Positions 54,723 to 64,000 of a DNA stretch of 64,000 nt are shown one piece after another (positions within the stretch are counted from its first letter, which is position 1; every line of letters begins with the position of its first letter). Source of the DNA: Paramacrobiotus metropolitanus (lineage: Eukaryota > Tardigrada > Eutardigrada > Parachela > Macrobiotidae); contig NW_026570275.1 of assembly GCF_019649055.1 (NCBI RefSeq), forward strand, positions 744,001 through 808,000. Reading direction: 5' to 3'. The notes beneath the pieces were generated by a model. That model saw nothing but the letters and a program-made list of their open reading frames with translations. It ran no database searches and was not told the origin of the DNA. Position numbers and translations under genes: made by a program.

Positions 54723-55380
54723 CTCCGTGCACGCGCGATTCCGGTCGCTGTTCAGCAGTCAGATTTTTTGCCATTATACAGTTATCCGGTCCCATGATGC
54801 GATTGTCTCCCACCTCCATCACGATTCCAGGAATCATCGATACATCGTATCCCATTACACAATCATACCGACTGATGTTAGACTCAGATACATAAAACAG
54901 CATCTGACCTTTCGCACCGCACAGCTCCACTTCCAAATATACATGGCCAACTGCATGCGTCACCGTACCATCAGTCATCGTGACCTCCACGACTTCCGAT
55001 GTGACGTCCACTCCCAGACCACGGATAAAACTCGAATTAATAAAAGAAATGATGCTTCCGGTATCCACTAATGCCATGGCTGCCATGCTCTGAATACGGA
55101 CTGGCACCACTAACACTGGACCGCACCGCTCCGTTGGCTCCGTTGCCGGTTCACATGGCACGCCTGCTGCCGCTGCCACTACAGGTAACCTTTGCGTATG
55201 GTCAACGCTGCTCTCCCATCCCGTTACTTCTTCTGTCCCGCCTGGTTGCTCACGCACGGTACCGCATACCTCCAGGCACTCCGTGCTTTGATGCTGCACT
55301 TGCTTCACCGGCAAATGTCCAAGCCGATGCAACGGCGCTCCAGTGCCCAACCGCCTGCACACCTGCCGCGTTGCCTGCAC
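54685..55380 (-). pseudogene. pro: element C retropepsin, truncated before reverse transcriptase
   Basis: In the same frame as gag and starting directly after the gag TAA, this segment contains the protease active site MALVDTGSIISFI, a flap-like MTDGTVTHAVG and the closing block CVMGYDVSMIPGI. These are the features of the aspartic protease that matures gag. About 35 codons later the frame runs past the start of the glycoprotein gene and ends at 54685. The missing reverse transcriptase points to a deletion joining the protease end to the leader of the glycoprotein gene. Confidence 0.7.
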
Positions 55381-56721
55381 TTATTCCGCCGATTTTCTCA
55401 CCAACTGTTTCTCATGTATGAAGTTCCGAAGACGAGCCGCCCCGCGGCGCCCAGCTTCGCCGGTCACTGGTGGGCGCAGGCCTCCGGCCGCAGCCTCCTC
55501 CAGTTCGTCATCTGCAATAACAATAACCCGCCGGTTAATACTGTGAACAACATCACCAGTATCCACTCCGGTGTTCCTCCTCTCTTCATTCTTCGCAGAC
55601 CGGCTATCCGACACATCCACCATGGTGTTCATCATCGCCTGGTTATACGAATCACCCCGCATCGGCAACGCGTTCCATCCATACAATGCTGCACCTTGAG
55701 CTTCCTTCTCACCGGCGTCACGCACAATCATGGAATCAGCCTGCGCGCTGCTCGTATGCACTGTATCTTTATTCACTCTACAGTTACGTACTAAATGGTC
55801 CGGACTGTCACAAATGTAACACCGCCTATCGGCACCTTTGGATCCGCTCCCGCTTCCACCGCCCCGGTTGCCGCCGCCTTGCCCAGCGCCTCCAGAACTG
55901 CTGCTACCTGAATCTCCCTGCCCAGTGCTGTCCTCGTCGCTGCTGCTTCGCTCGGCGCCACCTTGATTGCAGTGGTTGCGATCCCTCCACTTGGTAAACT
56001 TTTTACCGTGCTTCTCCTGCGCATTGCCGGAACCGGTTGTCGCTGCATCGTGTCCGCCTTGCTCGCCTTGACCGCCGTGACCTCCCTGCCAGCGGTTCTT
56101 CTTCTCCAGACGGATGGCCTCACCCACACCTTGAAGATCAGACAGGTATTCGACCGGCGTCGCTGCTTTGGACAATGCTGCACGTGACACGTATTCCGCC
56201 AATAAACCATTACGCAGTTTACTTATGACTGTTTCATCATCCATATCACGGTCATAACGGTAACATAAATCAACCATTTCATTATAAAAATCCTCCAGCG
56301 GTTGATCACGACGTTGCTTTAAATTACTGATTTGGATTTTTACTTGGTTCTTAAAATCCGCTGTTTGGAACCGCGCTGTCAGATTCTGTTTAAAATCTTT
56401 CCATGTAGCGTATGGTTTTACGGTACCTTCTTTGGTAACACGATCCCACCAGATCGCTGCCGATGATGCCAACAACACTGATGCCTGCGCGATCCTCCGC
56501 TTGTCGCCCCAATCCTGCGCTAACGCAACGGTCTCGAAACGGCGGCACCAAGCGACCACATCCTCCTTTGCGTATCCAGAAAACTTCACCAAGTTTCGGG
56601 ACATACCGCCTTGAAGATTGTCTAGCTCCGCCGCCACTTCTCGCGAATTCAGCACCTGATCCGGCATTGTCAATGAAGGTGTAGTCGCTGATGACGTGGT
56701 CTCCGTTGACTGATCCGGCAT
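55381..56721 (-). CDS. gag: element C gag, about 446 aa
   Basis: The likely start is the ATG at 56721 (MPDQSTETTSS); the open frame extends further upstream without ATG. A capsid core of the retrotransposon gag type is visible (VVAWCRRFETVALAQDW, AAIWWDRVTKEG, QPLEDFYNEMVDLCYRYD). It is followed by Gly/Ser-rich low complexity and one zinc knuckle, CYICDSPDHLVRNC (C-x2-C-x4-H-x4-C). The frame ends with TAA at 55381-55383, but the same phase continues open into the protease. A stop-codon readthrough gag-pro arrangement, or a single nonsense mutation, would explain this. Confidence 0.75.
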   Translation of the reverse strand: MPDQSTETTSSATTPSLTMPDQVLNSREVAAELDNLQGGMSRNLVKFSGYAKEDVVAWCRRFETVALAQDWGDKRRIAQASVLLASSAAIWWDRVTKEGTVKPYATWKDFKQNLTARFQTADFKNQVKIQISNLKQRRDQPLEDFYNEMVDLCYRYDRDMDDETVISKLRNGLLAEYVSRAALSKAATPVEYLSDLQGVGEAIRLEKKNRWQGGHGGQGEQGGHDAATTGSGNAQEKHGKKFTKWRDRNHCNQGGAERSSSDEDSTGQGDSGSSSSGGAGQGGGNRGGGSGSGSKGADRRCYICDSPDHLVRNCRVNKDTVHTSSAQADSMIVRDAGEKEAQGAALYGWNALPMRGDSYNQAMMNTMVDVSDSRSAKNEERRNTGVDTGDVVHSINRRVIVIADDELEEAAAGGLRPPVTGEAGRRGAARLRNFIHEKQLVRKSAE

Positions 56722-56974
56722 CCAACGCTGTTGAATTGCAGCTAGTTGCACGATAACGCACTTACAGTATAGGACAACGCCAAAAATAATCCGGAAATTC
56801 ACAGATAACTCCACAAATCCGTTCAAATCAAAATGCACAATGCACGATGTACACTCACAAAGTCTGCCAGAACACAAGTCGGAAATTCACTGTAGAACTT
56901 ACTCGTCGTCCTGACACACACACACTGTTCAGCTTAAAGGTTAATGGATAAATCCAAAATCCTACGCCCTTTAA

Positions 56975-56990
56975 GACGGTTTCGGCACCA
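56975..56990 (-). promoter_or_regulatory. element C primer-binding site
   Basis: Minus strand TGGTGCCGAAACCGTC begins two bases inside the 5' LTR. It would pair with the 3' end of a host tRNA to start minus-strand synthesis. Confidence 0.6.
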
Positions 56991-56992
56991 TA

Positions 56993-57450
56993 TGATAGAC
57001 TCGTAACCGTACACTGTGCAACAACTGGTTGTTAACGTTTTTAATGATATAACGGATAACACAATGAACTCCAGATTCGGTGTAATGTAATGATAATGTG
57101 TAAAGCATTAACAAGCGATTAAATATGATCGACAGAAATCACGTATCCTTCCGTACAGATCAGACGAACATACTCGTAGACTCACGTAAACAGCGTACAG
57201 TAAACGCTCGCTGTAATAGCCTACGAGAACAGCCATCACCACAATCCATATATGCACCATTGTAACAGTTCTCATCAAGAACATGCAAACATGACCGCGC
57301 ATAAGCAGCTGTGAACTAGGTAAGCTAGGAATGGTGGGAATCAGTGATCCACGCGACTGGCGCCATCCTGTTGCGGCGTGTGGCTGGCACGCGCCATCAC
57401 ACACGCGCACATCCGGCTAACCGGCACCGGCAGCATGCAGGCGGCTTGCA
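56993..57450 (-). repeat. element C 5' LTR
   Basis: Four hundred and fifty-eight bp in the same orientation as the 3' LTR, followed on the plus strand by the target duplication CTAT. Confidence 0.9.
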
Positions 57451-57454
57451 CTAT

Positions 57455-58994
57455 ACCTATAGTACTTACTCCAATACAACATGTCCGTAACTTCAAAAAA
57501 CGTCTGATCCAGTCTTCTCTTAATCAGAAAATATTTTCAACTCCTTCGTTGCGGCTTGGTTTAGCCATCCGTCCAAATGGGCAATCCTTTAACGGTGACA
57601 GAGTTTACCGATCGGCATTTGGTCTCATGACCGCAAGTCACGCCAAGCACCGGGTACTCTCACTGGCCATGGCTAATACCCACGCTCCTGGTTTAGAAAA
57701 GATTTTCCAGCTTTTCCCAATAACAGAAACTGCTTCTGTCAACCTGCAATAGAAAAATTTATAACCATATAACCTTATAAAATTATTGCTGTTTAATTAA
57801 TGTTGTGGAAGAATTAAACTAAAATGTGGACTGGACAGAAACTTAACAAATACATAAATTTCGGTCCACATGTAAAGTTTCTGTCCAGAACCTGGAAAGG
57901 TCACCATAATTTTATAAAATTAGATGCTGCTTAGTTACGGTTGTAGACACAACCTTGTCGTATTACACGCTTGGTACGCAATCGTGTAACCACTTCCCAG
58001 CCACGCTTAGCGGTATGATCATCCTCCTCTGTCCAACTGGTATGGCGGAACAGCTTGCAGGAACGATGGAGGAACAAACAGGAACACAGGAACCAGGACT
58101 TCTATCAGGAGCCCTGCGAATCACACGAAAACACGAACGATTGCCTTACTTCTCACTTCTGGTCTCGGGTAATACAAGGATCCGATAAAGGCGACGGTCA
58201 GTTGTCACGCGAGCATATTGCGACTGTCTACGCTTTAATCCGTACTTAATTATGAACGCCAGTCGTAACCTTTAGAACATACTGCCCTTTAATCTAATGC
58301 ACAAGTATTTTTTCAACGTATAGAAGTCCGAAAAGTAAGAAGATCAGAAATCAAGAGACAGACTAATTCATGACCGCTTGCTGATATTAGGCATCACTCA
58401 AGCTTAAGTAGACTAGCAGACGTACACGGCATACATCGCTAGGGATTTATCGTACAACCATCAACAGGTAGAGAGATGACTAGATAATAACTTGGCGGAT
58501 CGTATTCACAGGTAAAGATGAACATCCAAGATGCATCCGGACGTACGATGTGGGTACATCCTCCTCTCCCCACGTCACCCCCACGAACGAGTCTTGGCCG
58601 TGTCAGTCCAAGCCATCCATCCAGTACCATCACGTAACTGTCCATCCTGCCATCCTGATCCATCCATCTCCATCGCGCATTCCACGCATGTCCGTCCGAC
58701 GCCGAAGAAAATGTACGCTTAATCCGGTAAATATGTGAGATCGTCATGCGCTAGCACCCGGGGGTCCATGGTGAAGTGCCGAGGTGGATATCCAGGATCC
58801 TGATGTTTCGGAGGAAGTTCTACTGCTAGTTACTGCTCTTTCTGTTTCCAGGTGAACTCAGCACTGTATCGGGCATTTTAATGCAAATTATGACTGTAAT
58901 GTCACTGATGTTTGTAAACGTAAAAATCACCAAGAAATTTTAAAACGAAAAACGGAAAATCTGCCTGCTATATACGATCTGATTTTTACTAAAA
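57455..58994. other. no gene seen
   Basis: Frames up to 124 codons (57378-57752) begin in the LTR and are not conserved genes. CCATCC-type words repeat near 58600-58680. Nothing else can be supported. Confidence 0.5.
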
Positions 58995-59003
58995 TAATTC
59001 AGC

Positions 59004-60043
59004 GGCACACCTACAACTCGCTGACGGTCATCTTTCTGACCGGCAACTTGCTGACGACTATTTGCTGAGCGACAAAATGTTGACCCAACAGTTTGTTGAA
59101 ACAACAAATCGCTGAACGACATTTTGCTGAACGACAGTTCGCTGACACGGACGATTTGCAGACGACATTTTGCTGACTGACAGAAAGTTTAACCGACAAC
59201 TTGCTTAGTTACTAAATTGTTGACCGACATTTTACTGACCGACGTTTTATGGAAATACCGACAACTCGCCGACCACAAATTTAGTCTGTTACATACCAGA
59301 AAATCCTTGTAAAGCTCAATTTGGGTGATTATGATCGGATACCACAACCACTTCTCCTGCTATTAACACGTGCCGGCTAACGCAGCAATCTGACAATTCC
59401 AGTTGTCCACTTCTTTTTTCTGCTCCAGCGTTTACTACTGAATTTCATAAAAATTTATAAAAAAAGAAGAAAATCATGAAACCTAAGAAACCTGAGAAAC
59501 CTAAGAATAAATTAAGAAACCCTAAGAAACCTAAGAAACCTAGGAAACCTAAGAAACCTAAGAAACCTAAGAAACCTAAGAAACCGGTGTAATTATCAAA
59601 ACATTTTTAAAAGTTTAATAATAGATAATTATTATTGACTGAGACAATAACATACTCGTGAACTTAATGCGGCATAATAAATGGCAAAAATTTCTGTTTT
59701 AGTTAACACTGCCATAGTATTGCTTCCTTTTTATAAAACCAACAAAGATTCTAGTTCTCGCGTAAATATCGCTAATGCGTTTTGAACTGGTCAGAAAATC
59801 GTCGGTCAGCAAGTTTTCGTCGTCCACAAGTTGTCGGTCAACGAGTTGTCGATTACCGACATTTCGCCGACCGACAAGTAAGCTGTCGTTCAGCAGATTA
59901 GTTTCAGCAAGATGTCGGTCAGCCAGTTTGTAAAAAAGCGAACTCTCGGTCAGCGATTTGTCAGCAAGTTCTGATAGTCAGCAACAAGTCGGTCATCAAA
60001 TTGTCGGTCAGCGAAATGAAGGTCATAGAGTTGTCGTGCTGCC
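59004..60043. mobile_element. foldback (FB)-type element, 1040 bp, 9-bp target duplication
   Basis: Left arm 59004 to about 59275 and right arm about 59790-60043 are inverted complements. Both are made of degenerate units of about 15 bp (CGACATTTTGCTGAC and its complement GTCAGCAAAATGTCG). The outer ends GGCACACC and GGCAGCAC match. The same nine bases, TAATTCAGC, flank it at 58995-59003 and 60044-60052. Long inverted repeats built of short tandem units with a 9-bp duplication define foldback elements. The loop holds no coding frame, so it is non-autonomous. Confidence 0.85.
59480..59586. repeat. 9-bp tandem repeat (CCTAAGAAA)n in the loop of the foldback element
   Basis: About eleven units of CCTAAGAAA, some diverged, fill the middle of the element. 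Confidence 0.9.
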
Positions 60044-60052
60044 TAATTCAGC

Positions 60053-60300
60053 AGATCACACCCTTCAAAACTGCATTTTCAGATTTCAAAACATCTTTGT
60101 AGCAGAAGAGAGGATTTAGGAATAACACATAATCATCTCGTACAATTTCTCACAAGAATACGACACCAGGCAAACACTAACTGCTGTTTCACAGTGAACA
60201 GATCAGCTTTGGCATTGAAAACGGGATTCCAACAAACTAATCCGCTGAGCAACCGCTGCTTCATCCTGTTCTTTCTTCATAGGGCACTCGTCAATAATAA
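60053..60300. other. no feature seen
   Basis: Spacer between the foldback element and the LTR region of element D. Confidence 0.5.
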
Positions 60301-60692
60301 GCTTCCGAGGTCGTGAAGGACTGTCCGAGGATGATTCCCGAAGACAATCTGCGCGTGAAGTGACGGCTTTACTCGTACTCTCTATTATTCGCTGTACTTT
60401 CTCGGCGTTTCTCTTTTGTGTTCGGATTTACTTTTGGTTGTTTCTACACGGATGTGCCGTGTCTATATAAGTCCGTGCGTGGCAGTACTTTGAGGATCAG
60501 TTCTAACATTACGAGTTTTGGCAGTTTCGGAGTTTCTAATTAAATTATCGTCGGAGATGCAGTTCTCGCTTCGCGTAGATTCGTAGACTTAGCTATGCCA
60601 CATTGCGAATATTAGCTCATTCTCTGTCGTTGAGTAGGTCGGTAGGATAGATTATTACGGTAATTATACCTATCGTATTGATCTCTCCGTCA
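60301..60692 (+). repeat. presumed 5' LTR of element D (left edge uncertain)
   Basis: The sequence ends ...CTCCGTCA at 60692, immediately before a primer-binding site, as a 5' LTR must. A TATA box (TATATAA, 60464-60470) would drive the element transcript. No second copy is visible inside the window, so the left edge cannot be fixed. Confidence 0.45.
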
Positions 60693-60715
60693 TGGCGCCC
60701 ACCGATGCTCGAACC
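60693..60715 (+). promoter_or_regulatory. element D primer-binding site
   Basis: TGGCGCCCACC begins directly after the CA of the LTR. Its downstream part, GCTCGAACC, is the exact complement of a tRNA T-arm (GGTTCGAGC), spaced as in a tRNA 3' end. It would bind a tRNA primer. Confidence 0.7.
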
Positions 60716-61580
60716 TTTCCGATGGCTAGCTAAGTAACTGTGATTGAAATTGTGATTGTGAATGTTGGCTTCTAGAAAGTGCTCAGTCCGGGTACAACTG
60801 TACTGACTGGACGGATGTCCGGGCAGCTGGTCTGCCGTCTGGACGCCTAAAACGTTAGTAGTCCGGGTACTGGCGACGCGTTAGTCAGGGGGAACCCTGC
60901 TGATCCGTGCCTGCGACCCACGACGAAAACCTGTCAATGTCCGGGGGCTTTGCCCTGTCTGGACGCTGAGCAGTTTGTCCTGCCAGCAGGGCGATGCAGG
61001 GATAACCTGTAAATCGGCCCATGAGCACTGAAGTGAAATGAATATGAATTGAAAATGACGAAATGTGAATTGAGAAATTGAAACTGAAGCAGGTACTCGT
61101 AGCTTCTGCAGGGCACGAGTTTCCTAGAAAATCTGAAGCGTAGCAGTTACGTAACTGGACTGCAAGTAGACAGAGTTTGAAAGCAGTCTTCCTTGAGCTA
61201 AAGTTTGTATGCCAAAGCAGTGCCTGCGCATATACAGTGTCGACACAATCTAAAGCGTAGTTTTGTATGCGAGAGCGAAAGCCAAGCATACAGGTGCACC
61301 AAATCTTAGCGTAGCCATACAGCCAGAGCAATTGCGAGCGCTGTGAGCGGTGAGAGAACACCGAAGATCATCATCTCGATTTGAAATATCCGGATTAGAA
61401 CAAAAGAGTCTACCTGGAAGTCAGTGTAACGAACACTTATAATAATAGCGTAGCTGGAGTTTCCGCGTAGAACAAAAGTCTACCGGATAAAAACCTGAAG
61501 CCAGTGCAACAGACACTGAGAGTGAACGCGTAGCTAAGGTATCCGGGTAAGAACAATAGAGTTCCTCGGATAGCAGTGCA
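60716..61580 (+). other. element D leader with tandem repeats of about 75-80 bp
   Basis: From about 61387 to 61590 three diverged units recur (TATCCGG...AGAACAA...GTCTACC...CAGTGCAA.GGACACTG...GCGTAGCT). The minus-strand frames across 60.9-61.9 kb are antisense of the leader and gag. Confidence 0.5.
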
Positions 61581-63079
61581 ATGGACACTGACAAACTGAC
61601 AAGAATGGAAGAGGCAGCGTCAACTGCATACGATAACGCAGCACAGCACAATGAAAATGCCGTACAGTTCGGCGGTATTGCTGATAATGAAGAATTGTGG
61701 TACGACATGCACTAGTTGCAGTCGGAACTGGTTGAATCGTCGCTTGACCAGAATAGGTTTGAAGCAGCAATTGAAAATTGGGATGTAAGAATTGATAACG
61801 AAATGAATGTGAATGAACTGAAAGAGATTGCTTGGGCATCTCTGTATGCCGCGCTTGCACTTCAACGGAAGTACAGCAACGCGAATCGCATATGTCATGC
61901 GCAGAAAGGCCGCAATACAGATATGGAAATAAACAATAGTGTTTAACTGCTGAAATGGTTAAACTGCGCAATACAACTGGGAATATTGAAAACGAATGTC
62001 GCAGTGAAAAAACAAGAGCCGATGAACTGATGAAACGTCAGTTAGTTCTAATGGCTAAAATGCAAGAAATGCAGCGAATGCCTAAAGCCAGTGAAAAAAT
62101 TCAGTACCCGCAAGTGTATGGAGGTACTCAGGAAAGCGGTAAAGTTGAACGATTCATTATTGATTGTGAACGATGTAAAGACTTAAATGGCTGGACTGAT
62201 AAACTGTTGATTGATAAAGGACTCTCTTATGCATTGAAAGGCGATGCAAATCTGTGGTATGCGGAAATTAAAAAGTTTAATCCAGATAAAGACTGGATTT
62301 ACTGGAAAACAGCATTAATCAATCACTTCTCATCGGAGAGTGACCCGGCCGAAATACGGCAGGCAATGTACGCACGTGTCTTCAAAGAAGAAGACACGGT
62401 AAACTCGTATGTTGATGGTTTCGTGAATTGGTTTAATACACTGCATACTAAGGAAGAGGAACGAGTTTCAGTACTCGTTCAGGGACTGAAACAATCGCGT
62501 ATGGAGTGGTATGGCAAGCTGGTCATATCAAAACCTAAAACTATGGAAGACGTTATGGCACAGCTGAAAACGCTGTACGCACTGAAAGTGCAACGAGAAA
62601 TGTATGTAATTGATGATTGTAATTAATATAATGATGAATATGAAAATACGTACGATGAGTACACGTATGAAACTGAAAGTTTGAATAATGACGAATGTGA
62701 ATATTACGAAGAATATGAAAACTGTGAAAGTAACAGTAGTGACAGTAAAAAGCCGTACATTATTGGGAATGTCGAAATTAATGTGAAAAAGTGGCGAACT
62801 GATAGCGGTCAGCCGATATGTTTTAAGTGTCATGAGCTGCACCCAGCGAAATACTGTACATATACTGGTAAATGGAAAGATGTTTCAAAAGAGCCGCCAG
62901 CTGAACTGCTTAAACGGTACAAATTGAAACAAGTGGAGCTGCGATCTTTGGAAATTCGTACTGTGCAGTGCGAATTAAATTATCTGAAAATGTGGAAACT
63001 GAAGTGCAGCAGCATTCAAGTTTGCGGGGGCGATCAGTGCCCAATGAGCTACCGCATGATACGTTGCAAACGACTGTGA
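61581..63079 (+). pseudogene. gag: element D gag, broken
   Basis: The ATG at 61581 opens a frame that meets TAG at 61713 and, in the same phase, TAA at 61944. A second frame (61955-62626) holds the capsid core (YGGTQESGKVERFIIDCERC, ANLWYAEIKKFNPDKDW, PAEIRQAMYARVFKEEDTV). After TAA at 62624 the same phase continues to a knuckle-like CFKCHELHPAKYC, in which the spacing before His is one residue shorter than canonical. At least three stops and one frameshift show decay. Confidence 0.7.
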
Positions 63080-63124
63080 ACAGTCAAGTTTGCGGGGGTA
63101 AGCCCGATAATAATGTTGGCGCCT

Positions 63125-63793
63125 TTATGGTTGAAAATTTCGTTGATGAAAAAATTTTGGAAAGCCGAGCAGCGCAAGTACAAGGATAGCAAGCACTGGT
63201 ATTATTTGTAAAAAAACCCAGTTAAAGCGAAAAACAAATTTGAAAATGAAGAAATTTATCACATGGTTGTGATAAATGGTTTGCTTTGTCGAAAGCGTTC
63301 TGGTAATGGAATTGACAGAATTGTAGTGCCTAAACAATGGCAAGAAAAACTGACAAAATTAGTACACAAACGATATGTGGAAAATGAATTAATACCGTGC
63401 GGAGTGTCAGTTCAACAGTATCTGACCACCCGGTATTACTGGCGTAATATTTAGAAAACAATTGGAAATGTATTGTGGAAATGTGATTATCCTGAAGTTT
63501 CTGAAAATGTGTGTAGAATTGTCTCAGATTGTGCAAAAATCCGCCATGTTGAATGCGTAGCGGAAGTGTGCGGTGAATTGCAGAATAAAAAAGTTGAAAT
63601 TCCTCTTGCTCAGTCACAGAGAAAAAGCACGTGCACTACGAAGTCTGTGCGGTACGAGTGTTACTGGGCTGATCGAAGCATCGACTCAAATGATTGCAGA
63701 AAACCTGAATTTGACAATCAGACTTTAGCAGTCTTAAAAAATGTTGTAACTGAAGTTAATGGTCACTGGTCAGGAAATGACAATGGTGTATGA
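63125..63793 (+). pseudogene. element D integrase fragment joined after gag
   Basis: The frame from about 63263 carries INGLLCRKRSGNGIDRIVVP and HKRY...RYYWRNI, the start of a gypsy integrase zinc-finger region, with the second His lost. An in-frame TAG (63452-63454) is followed by a decayed stretch. FDNQTLAVLKNVVTEVNGHW then resembles the segment just after the catalytic Glu. Protease, reverse transcriptase and RNase H are absent between gag and this piece, and the catalytic core is largely gone. Element D is thus internally deleted. It may continue past the window end. Confidence 0.6.
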
Positions 63794-64000
63794 AGAGAAT
63801 TCTGGGAATGTGGACAGATCGCGAAATGCGCCTGTAAATTTTCTGGGATTTTATTCCCGAAGATATCCTTTTTGAATGCCTTCATACGGTGATTGTACGT
63901 GTGCTAAGAGAGTCGCGTTGGTAACCGCCTTGAGTTGCAACGCTGACTGGCAAGCGCCTTCATTTGTGTTTCGCGTGTTTAAGTGGTAGTACTTGCTTAA
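63794..64000. other. window end, no gene seen
   Basis: Sequence after the integrase fragment. It may still belong to element D, but nothing is recognisable. Confidence 0.4.

Larger units (their letters stand above)
51668..57450 (-). mobile_element. element C: LTR retroelement with gag, protease and envelope-like gene, lacking RT and integrase
   Basis: Direct LTRs of 458 bp (51668-52125 and 56993-57450), starting TGATAG and ending TTGCA, differ at about nine positions. The 4-bp duplication CTAT lies at 51664-51667 and 57451-57454. Coding is on the minus strand: gag, protease, then an 861-codon glycoprotein. The space for reverse transcriptase, RNase H and integrase is missing; the protease frame runs straight into the start of the glycoprotein frame. 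About 2% LTR divergence implies recent insertion, with enzymes supplied by a related full copy. Confidence 0.85.

Noticed and set aside
52489-55794. Several plus-strand frames of 90-200 codons
   Set aside because: All are antisense to the intact glycoprotein, protease and gag of element C.
59484-59586. CRISPR-like or telomere-like array (CCTAAGAAA)n
   Set aside because: Units are contiguous without spacers and lie in the loop of a foldback element; it is a simple satellite.

Overview
This is eukaryotic, almost certainly animal, DNA. Plausible genes are split by short introns with GT..AG ends that keep the reading frame. Open frames are few and short, and most recognisable coding matter is transposon-derived. 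The repertoire (Ty3/gypsy-type LTR elements, one with an envelope-like gene; a hAT-like element; a MULE with a Ulp1-type protease; a foldback element; a non-LTR endonuclease domain) fits a small invertebrate. I cannot name the phylum from the sequence.

Layout. 1-25.4 kb is gene-poor. It holds a decayed gag-protease relic (3.2-4.8 kb, minus), decayed minus-strand stretches resembling a virus-type superfamily 1 helicase in at least two copies (9.0-9.3 and 14.2-14.7 kb), a palindromic 26-bp tandem array (19.6 kb), the C-terminal endonuclease domain of a non-LTR retrotransposon (20.8-21.9 kb, minus) and a Ty3/gypsy reverse transcriptase relic (22.6-23.2 kb, plus). At 25.5-28.3 kb a hAT-like element with an 8-bp target duplication contains a nested, internally deleted MULE that carries a Ulp1-like cysteine protease.

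30.2-34.3 kb is the most host-like part: a three-exon SGNH hydrolase gene with intact catalytic residues and a lysine/arginine-rich tail, followed by a broken multi-exon JmjC-domain gene.

37.0-46.8 kb is a nested pair. Element A (plus strand, truncated) has its gag split by element B (minus strand, 37738-43628, target duplication TTAT). B has gag and pol joined by a textbook UUUAAAC frameshift site, but its two 227-bp LTRs are inverted relative to each other. A three-exon unrecognised gene lies at 49.3-50.2 kb (minus). Element C (51668-57450, target duplication CTAT) has direct 458-bp LTRs and encodes gag, protease and an intact 861-codon envelope-like glycoprotein, but no reverse transcriptase or integrase. 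A 1040-bp foldback element with a 9-bp target duplication lies at 59.0-60.0 kb. Element D (plus strand, from about 60.3 kb to the window end) has an LTR, a primer-binding site, a repeat-rich leader and a broken gag, and then jumps to integrase.

The window is thus a layered transposon graveyard with a few host genes. The most interesting points are the inverted-LTR element with its frameshift site, the envelope-carrying element without polymerase, the nested hAT/MULE-ULP element and the SGNH hydrolase gene.
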